Part shown: positions 6,781 to 11,027 of the stretch, piece after piece
Layout of the letters: every line of letters begins with the position of its first letter
Numbering within the stretch: position 1 is the first letter of the stretch
From: Clostridiaceae bacterium
Lineage (GTDB): Bacteria; Bacillota; Clostridia; Oscillospirales; Acutalibacteraceae
Assembly: GCA_904501675.1 (NCBI GenBank)
Contig: CAJGCL010000064.1
Span: 1 to 11,027 of the forward strand
Length of the DNA stretch: 11,027 nucleotides
Direction of reading: 5' to 3'
The notes under the pieces: model-generated
Seen by the model: only the letters and a program-made list of their open reading frames with translations
Told to the model about the DNA's origin: nothing
The model's database searches: none
Translations under genes and position numbers: made by a program

Positions 6781-7677
6781 ATGAAAAGAGGCAATAAAAA
6801 GGTGATCCGCAAAATCTCGTTGATTCTTTTGATTATTGCCCTATGCCCATTCCTTTTAGGTTCCGCACCTGACTATACGAATGAATTTTATGTTAATGAT
6901 TACGCAGATGTTTTATCAGAAGATACAGAACAACAAATTATGAACACTGCAGTAAACCTTGCAAATGAAACTACGGCGCAGGTGTGCGTTTTAACTATCG
7001 ATTCTCTTCACGGAGAAGATATTTCTGAATACTCTGTTGAGGTTTTCAGAGATTGGGGTATAGGAAATAAAGAAAAAGACAATGGCGTTCTTATAGTTCT
7101 CAGCGTTAACGACAGAGAGATGTGGATAACCACAGGCTATGGCGTTGAAGGAACTCTTACCGATACACGCCTTGGTCAGTTCAGGGATACTTATGCATTT
7201 CCGTACTATAGCGAAGATAATTTTGATGAAGGCACTCTTCAGTTATTCAATGCCATAGTCAATGAACTTCGCGTACAGGAATATGGGCTTAGCGAATTAG
7301 AAAATTTTCAGAATGTTGAACCTGATTATTACTATGAATATCAGGGCGAAGAGCTTTCACCTGAAGCTTTTGGGTTTATACTTTTTCTTCTTTGTCTTCC
7401 TGCTCTTGTGGTAATGATAGGGGTACCATCACTTATTATCCGCTACTTTTATCTTAAGCGATATGATAAGCTCCACAGCACAAACCGTCTTGCTGCATTC
7501 ATGGTTAAAATGAATAAGCTAAAGGAGATTATTCTCTTTATTGTTCTTTTTACAAGACGTTCAAGCCGAGGACATCATCACCACAGAGGTGGTGGCGGCT
7601 TCGGCGGCGGTGGCGGTGGTGGTTTCCGCGGAGGCGGAGGCTCTACCGGTGGCGGCGGCGCAGGCGGACGATTTTAA
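6781..7677 (+). CDS. TPM-domain membrane protein with Gly-rich C-terminus (YgcG family)
   Basis: The 298-residue protein has a signal peptide or anchor (about 10-28, ending LLGSAPDYTN). A TPM domain (about 36-163) follows, with the characteristic FYVNDYADVLS opening, a DWGIG segment (91-95), NGVLIVLSVNDREMWITTGYG-like core strands and a GVEGTLTD turn. Next come one strong membrane helix (about 196-223), a second short hydrophobic stretch (246-258), and a tail of four His (265-268) followed by about 30 mostly Gly residues. TPM domains occur outside the membrane in proteins linked to envelope quality control, and as a phosphatase in plant chloroplasts; the bacterial role is unclear. The ATG at 6781 is preferred because AGGTG, which overlaps the lemA stop, is six bases before it; a GTG at 6772 (three codons earlier, overlapping lemA) is possible. 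The Gly tail is a normal feature of the family, probably disordered. Confidence 0.93.
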   Translation: MKRGNKKVIRKISLILLIIALCPFLLGSAPDYTNEFYVNDYADVLSEDTEQQIMNTAVNLANETTAQVCVLTIDSLHGEDISEYSVEVFRDWGIGNKEKDNGVLIVLSVNDREMWITTGYGVEGTLTDTRLGQFRDTYAFPYYSEDNFDEGTLQLFNAIVNELRVQEYGLSELENFQNVEPDYYYEYQGEELSPEAFGFILFLLCLPALVVMIGVPSLIIRYFYLKRYDKLHSTNRLAAFMVKMNKLKEIILFIVLFTRRSSRGHHHHRGGGGFGGGGGGGFRGGGGSTGGGGAGGRF

Positions 7678-7689
7678 ATTCAAAATTCA

Positions 7690-7800
7690 AAATGCAAAAT
7701 TTCGGAATGCTTACGCATTGATTATAAAGCTTCGCGAAGCTTAATTACGAATTATAATAGCGTCGCAGACCCTACACTTTGTGCTTTGCACTTTGCATTT
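7690..7800. repeat. Nested palindromes in the convergent intergenic region
   Basis: Between the TPM gene and the transporter terminator lies a stretch made almost wholly of inverted repeats. AAATGCAAA (7690-7698) is mirrored by TTTGCATTT (7792-7800). AATGC (7706-7710) pairs with GCATT (7715-7719) over a 4-base loop. ATTATAA (7721-7727) pairs with TTATAAT (7752-7758), and inside it lies a perfect 16-base palindrome AAGCTTCGCGAAGCTT (7727-7742). Short direct repeats of CAAAATT lie at the left border. The roughly 111-base unit has no coding capacity and no T-run typical of a terminator. It resembles the small palindromic or MITE-like intergenic repeats of Clostridia, which is an inference. Confidence 0.6.
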
Positions 7801-7837
7801 AAAAAGCACTTGCTTCAAATCGAAGCAAGTGCTTTTT
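7801..7837. terminator. Bidirectional terminator between the TPM and NSS genes
   Basis: A perfect 16-bp stem (7801-7816 with 7822-7837, core GCACTTGCTTC/GAAGCAAGTGC) closes a 5-base loop. The outer five pairs are A on one side and T on the other, so each strand ends in a T-run. It begins two bases after the minus-strand NSS stop codon and can also stop plus-strand transcripts arriving from the lemA-TPM operon. Confidence 0.93.
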
Positions 7838-7838
7838 C

Positions 7839-9194
7839 TTATACTTTAATTACTCCAAGTCCTTCAAGCACTGAGAAAATAAGAATTGCCACAATGCAAA
7901 TGGGAGCAACATATTTTATTATTACAGTAAAGAGTGTTTTTCTTTTAAATTTACCATTTGATTCAATTTCTTCAATAAGAGCTTTTGGCTTAATAATGTA
8001 TCCAACAAGTATACAGGTTGCAAGAGCTACAATAGGCATTATCACGCTGTTTGAAATGAAATCAAAGAAATCGAGGAACTGAAGACCGATTATTTTAACC
8101 TCTGCAAGTGTACCGTAGCCAAGGCAAGAAAGAAGACCTAAAGCAATACAAAGCACAAACACAAAAATGCAGGTTGGCTTTCTCTTCCAATGGAACTTGT
8201 CGATAAATATTGAAACAACTGTTTCCATAAGTGAAATTGAAGATGTGAGAGCGGCAAACAGCACAAGTATAAAGAACACTGCACCAACAATTCCGCCGCC
8301 TGTCATACTTTCAAACACCTTGGGTAGAGTAACAAACATAAGTCCTGGACCTTTGCCGAGGGCGCTTTCATCACCGCCTGAGAACGAGAAAACTGCGGGG
8401 ATAACCATAAGTCCTGCAAAGAAAGCTATACCTGTATCAAAAAGCTCAATCTGCTTAACAGAGCCTTCAATACCAACATCCTTTTTCATATATGAACCGT
8501 AAGTTATCATAATACCCATCGCAAGGCTCATTGAATAGAAAAGCTGACCCATTGCCGCAAGAACTGTTGTTATCGAAAACTTACTGAAATCAGGCTTGAT
8601 GTAGTAAATCAGACCATCAACAGCACCGGGCATAAAAAGAGAATAAACCGCAATAAACACTGTGAGCACCACAAGAATTGGCATCATTATTTTGCTTACC
8701 TTTTCAACACCCTTTTCAACACCAAGAAGAACAACCACGGCAGTTGCACCAAGATAAAGAAGGAACCAACCTATTGGCTCTGTAGGACTTGAAATGAAAT
8801 TATCAAAAAAACCGTCTGTTGCAGCCTGTGCCATCCCGCCACTTACAAACTGCACAAGATATTTTATAATCCAACCGCCTATTACCGAATAATATGGCAG
8901 AATAATAATCGGAACAAGTGATGTTAAAAGACCTAAAAACGAAAACCTTTTATCAAGCTTTTTATAAGCACCTATAGCACTTAAGCCTGTTTTTCTGCCT
9001 ATGGAAATTTCGGCACACATAAGAGCAAAACCGAATGTTAATGCAAGAATTATATACACCAACAAGAATATACCGCCACCGTACTGTGCCGCAAGGTACG
9101 GAAATCTCCATATGTTTCCAAGACCAACCGCCGAGCCTGCAGTTGCAAGCACGAAGCCAAGCTTACCTGAAAAGCTACTTCTTTTTTCTGCCAT
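7839..9194 (-). CDS. Sodium-dependent amino acid transporter, NSS family (LeuT/MhsT-like)
   Basis: This is a neurotransmitter:sodium symporter family carrier that imports an amino acid with Na+. The 451-residue length, with about 11-12 hydrophobic helices, matches the bacterial MhsT/TnaT group. Helix 1 has the unwound substrate/Na+ motif AGSAVGLGNIWRFP (19-32), followed by a Gly-rich turn (39-41). Helix 6 has the second broken region (QLFYSMSLAMGIMITYGSY, 217-235). Helix 8 has ALTSSISLME (315-324), whose Thr-Ser-Ser corresponds to the LeuT Na+-site stretch. The N-terminus (MAEKRSSFSGKLGF) keeps the Arg-then-Trp/Phe style of the family. The substrate cannot be told; hydrophobic or aromatic amino acids are common in this group. 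AAGGAG lies eight bases before the ATG. It has its own promoter and terminators on both sides, so it is probably monocistronic. Confidence 0.93.
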   Translation of the reverse strand: MAEKRSSFSGKLGFVLATAGSAVGLGNIWRFPYLAAQYGGGIFLLVYIILALTFGFALMCAEISIGRKTGLSAIGAYKKLDKRFSFLGLLTSLVPIIILPYYSVIGGWIIKYLVQFVSGGMAQAATDGFFDNFISSPTEPIGWFLLYLGATAVVVLLGVEKGVEKVSKIMMPILVVLTVFIAVYSLFMPGAVDGLIYYIKPDFSKFSITTVLAAMGQLFYSMSLAMGIMITYGSYMKKDVGIEGSVKQIELFDTGIAFFAGLMVIPAVFSFSGGDESALGKGPGLMFVTLPKVFESMTGGGIVGAVFFILVLFAALTSSISLMETVVSIFIDKFHWKRKPTCIFVFVLCIALGLLSCLGYGTLAEVKIIGLQFLDFFDFISNSVIMPIVALATCILVGYIIKPKALIEEIESNGKFKRKTLFTVIIKYVAPICIVAILIFSVLEGLGVIKV

Positions 9195-9229
9195 AATTAA
9201 ATCTCCTTGAAATTTTTCACAACTTTGCT

Positions 9230-9258
9230 ATTATTACATATTTTCACCTGAAATTCAA
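9230..9258 (-). promoter_or_regulatory. Likely promoter of the NSS transporter gene
   Basis: On the minus strand TTGAAT (9258-9253) is followed after 17 bases by AATAAT (9235-9230), preceded by TG to make an extended -10 (TGTAATAAT). Transcription would begin about 30 bases before the ATG. It lies directly after the terminator of the upstream GH36 gene. Confidence 0.55.
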
Positions 9259-9263
9259 GATAT

Positions 9264-9300
9264 AAAAATACCCGAAGAATGTTTTTTTCATTCCTCGGGT
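9264..9300 (-). terminator. Intrinsic terminator of the GH36 alpha-galactosidase gene
   Basis: On the minus strand ACCCGAGGAATG pairs with CATTCTTCGGGT around a loop of seven A residues, and ATTTTTA follows. One pair is G-U on this strand and would be A-C on the other, so the minus strand is the functional one. It starts nine bases after the GH36 stop codon and separates it from the NSS gene. Confidence 0.9.
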
Positions 9301-9308
9301 GTTGGTTA

Positions 9309-11015
9309 TTAAAGCACGTCGTAAATATTACTTTCACCTGTTGTAAGGTTGAATGTAAGGCTCTTCTTTTCACCATTTTCTGTGAAATCAAGACAGATAA
9401 CATCTTCACCAACATATTCTGCAAGATTGACCTTGTAGTCCTTGTCTTTGAAGAATTCCTTAAGGTAGCCTATTCTTTCATCATCAAAATCGCCTGCGTT
9501 ATCGGAAACAAAAAGAACATTACCGCAAACGCTATTGATTTTGCCGTGAAGAAGCTTCTGCTCCATAGTGTAGTTAATGTTGATATCGCGAAGGAAGAAA
9601 ACGTCAGGGTCGTTACAGAATGCTCTGCCATCAAGATGGTTACGGAAAACTGTGTTTATTATAGCATTCTGAGATGATGGGTTTTCGCAGTTGATTCTTA
9701 TTGAAGAAACAAGGTCATTTACAGCAAGACCCTTTTCGATTTTGAACTTCCAGTTTTTACTTGCATCACAGCTGATACGGCATGCATCGAAAATACCCAT
9801 ACAAGCACCAATCGGAACACCGCAACCAAGAATCCATTTATCACCGCAAGCCTCACGAAGAAGGTCTACGCCGTCGCACATAATTTCACCACGTGTTTTT
9901 CCGTTTCTTGGCTCAATACACTGGCTGTAGAGGAAGTCCAATTTAACCATATCGAAGCCCCACTCGTTAAGCACAACATCAAACACTTTTTTAATATATG
10001 CACGTGCATCTGGGTTGTAAATATCTATTGTGTAGGCGCCGCCCCAACCCTGACAGCCAAGCATTTTTTTGCCGTTTCTGTTATGGGTAAGAAGCCAATC
10101 AGGATGCTCTTTTGCAAGCTTTGAAGAAACCTGAGCGCTGAAAGGAGCAAGCCAGATACCTGCTTTATAGCCTTTTTTATGAATTTCGTCTGCGATAAAC
10201 TTCATTCCGTTAGGGAATTTCTTGTGGTCTGTAAGGAGCCAGTCACCAACTGCTTCCTGATAGCCATCGTCAACCTGGAAAATGTTAACCTCGTCGCTTG
10301 CTCTATCAAGGCCATTAAGGTCGCGGAGAATAATTTCTTCGCTGATATTCTGGAAATAGTTATACCAGCTTGTGTAACCTGAAAGGTGGTCTATAGCAGG
10401 CTTTTTGCAGCCAACGAAATCGAAGAAATATTTATCCATTACATCATCCATATCGCCTTTGATGATTGCAATATCAAAAATTTCATATTCCTGACCGGAT
10501 TTAAGTGAAAGGCCTTCAACATCCTTTTTGATAGTAAATTTTTCGCCATTCATATCGACAGCGAAAATAGTGAAGCCTGTTCTTTCATGCTTTGAGCCGT
10601 AGAGTTTAATTTCTCTTTCGCCCTTCTCGCGGAAGTAGCAATAAGTGTAAGCATGGAATTTACCCTGCTCACCATAGCTTTCAAAGTGGTAGTCGCCTGA
10701 AAGACCTGCAAAGTGCTTAAGGAATTTGTTTATTCCGGCTGCTTTAATAAGGCCCTTGAAGGTATCGTGCTTTGAAAACTCACGAGATGTTGTCCAAGCC
10801 TGGTAGCCATTTGCAAAGAATAAATCATCGTCATCAAAATCCTTTTCAGTTTCAATTTCAAAGGATTTCATTGTAATATCCGTTTTTGCAACAAGCACAC
10901 ACTTGATGGATTCTTTTGAAGCCTCAAGCTTAACTGTAAAGCCTCTGCCCTCAAGCTCATTCTGCTGAACAAGAGTTTTTCCTATATAAAGCTGAGATTT
11001 AATTGTTTCAAACAT
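9309..11015 (-). CDS. Alpha-galactosidase, glycoside hydrolase family 36
   Basis: GH36 enzymes remove terminal alpha-1,6-galactose from melibiose, raffinose, stachyose or galactomannan fragments with retention of configuration. At 568 residues this belongs with the compact Thermotoga GalA-like branch rather than the 700-plus-residue AgaA/RafA branch. An N-terminal beta-sandwich region (about 1-205) leads to a TIM barrel with QVDDGYQ (247-253), GYKAGIWLAPFSA (282-294) and the nucleophile motif MVKLDFLYSQ (Asp360). The segment DACRISCDASKNW (410-422) follows, with Asp417 at the acid/base position, and then NDPDVFFLR (468-476). A small C-terminal beta domain closes the protein. Catalytic roles are assigned by motif alignment from memory. 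There is no signal peptide, so it acts in the cytoplasm on imported oligosaccharides. The ATG at 11015 has GGAG eight bases upstream, at the very edge of the window, so any promoter or upstream gene is not visible. A terminator follows. Confidence 0.95.
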   Translation of the reverse strand: MFETIKSQLYIGKTLVQQNELEGRGFTVKLEASKESIKCVLVAKTDITMKSFEIETEKDFDDDDLFFANGYQAWTTSREFSKHDTFKGLIKAAGINKFLKHFAGLSGDYHFESYGEQGKFHAYTYCYFREKGEREIKLYGSKHERTGFTIFAVDMNGEKFTIKKDVEGLSLKSGQEYEIFDIAIIKGDMDDVMDKYFFDFVGCKKPAIDHLSGYTSWYNYFQNISEEIILRDLNGLDRASDEVNIFQVDDGYQEAVGDWLLTDHKKFPNGMKFIADEIHKKGYKAGIWLAPFSAQVSSKLAKEHPDWLLTHNRNGKKMLGCQGWGGAYTIDIYNPDARAYIKKVFDVVLNEWGFDMVKLDFLYSQCIEPRNGKTRGEIMCDGVDLLREACGDKWILGCGVPIGACMGIFDACRISCDASKNWKFKIEKGLAVNDLVSSIRINCENPSSQNAIINTVFRNHLDGRAFCNDPDVFFLRDININYTMEQKLLHGKINSVCGNVLFVSDNAGDFDDERIGYLKEFFKDKDYKVNLAEYVGEDVICLDFTENGEKKSLTFNLTTGESNIYDVL

Positions 11016-11027
11016 TTTTATTTCTCC

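Noticed and set aside
7565..7675. GGN-repeat tract and HHHH codons as a low-complexity artefact or frameshift
   Set aside because: Gly-rich tails after a membrane helix are usual in TPM/YgcG proteins, and the frame ends cleanly before the intergenic repeats.
7786..8082. Plus-strand open frame of 98 codons over the terminator and the NSS 3' end
   Set aside because: It runs through a perfect terminator stem and is antisense to the transporter gene.
9197..9424. Minus-strand open frame of 75 codons covering the GH36-NSS gap
   Set aside because: It overlaps the 3' end of the GH36 gene in another frame, runs through its terminator, has no ribosome binding site, and shows no recognisable motif.
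9279..9677. Plus-strand open frame of 132 codons
   Set aside because: It is antisense to the well-supported GH36 gene, begins in the terminator hairpin, and its composition is that of a shadow frame.
1..11027. CRISPR array, tRNA or rRNA gene, transposase, prophage, defence or toxin-antitoxin system
   Set aside because: I saw no regularly spaced repeats, cloverleaf sequences or proteins of these classes; the major genes are housekeeping, transport or sugar-use functions.

Overview
This window looks like chromosome from an anaerobic, low-to-moderate GC member of the Bacillota, most likely a gut or rumen Clostridia of the Oscillospirales type. The evidence is an Rnf operon that begins with rnfC, strong AGGAGG-type ribosome binding sites, AT-rich promoters close to TTGACA/TATAAT, many intrinsic terminators, and an enzyme set suited to plant oligosaccharides. 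The lineage is inferred from gene content and style, not from a marker gene.

Layout from left to right. Positions 1-4442 read on the minus strand: the first 19 codons of rnfD, complete rnfC, a membrane-anchored transglutaminase-like protein, and a PutP-type sodium/solute symporter. Positions 4443-4788 form a divergent regulatory region holding the putP promoter, a roughly 108-base imperfect inverted repeat and a cre/LacI-like operator. Positions 4789-7677 read on the plus strand: a GH4 NAD-dependent alpha-galactosidase (melA type), then lemA and a TPM-domain membrane protein that are almost fused end to end. Positions 7678-7838 are a convergent intergenic region with nested palindromes and a perfect 16-bp bidirectional terminator. 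Positions 7839-11015 are again on the minus strand: a bacterial NSS-family (LeuT/MhsT-like) sodium-coupled amino acid transporter and, upstream of it, a cytoplasmic GH36 alpha-galactosidase whose ribosome binding site touches the right edge of the window.

How the genes fit together. Rnf couples ferredoxin oxidation to NAD+ reduction and builds an ion (often Na+) gradient; the PutP-type and NSS transporters both spend a Na+ gradient on amino acid uptake. Two unrelated alpha-galactosidases (GH4 and GH36) point to use of raffinose- or melibiose-type galactosides, although no sugar transporter is in the window. LemA plus the TPM protein form a commonly seen envelope pair of poorly defined function. 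Most genes appear to be separate transcription units, because terminators separate nearly every pair.

I found no tRNA or rRNA gene, CRISPR array, transposase, phage gene or toxin-antitoxin pair, and no convincing new multi-gene system. The points most worth a second look are the start of the transglutaminase gene relative to the putP terminator, the two palindromic intergenic elements, and the pairing of two alpha-galactosidase families.
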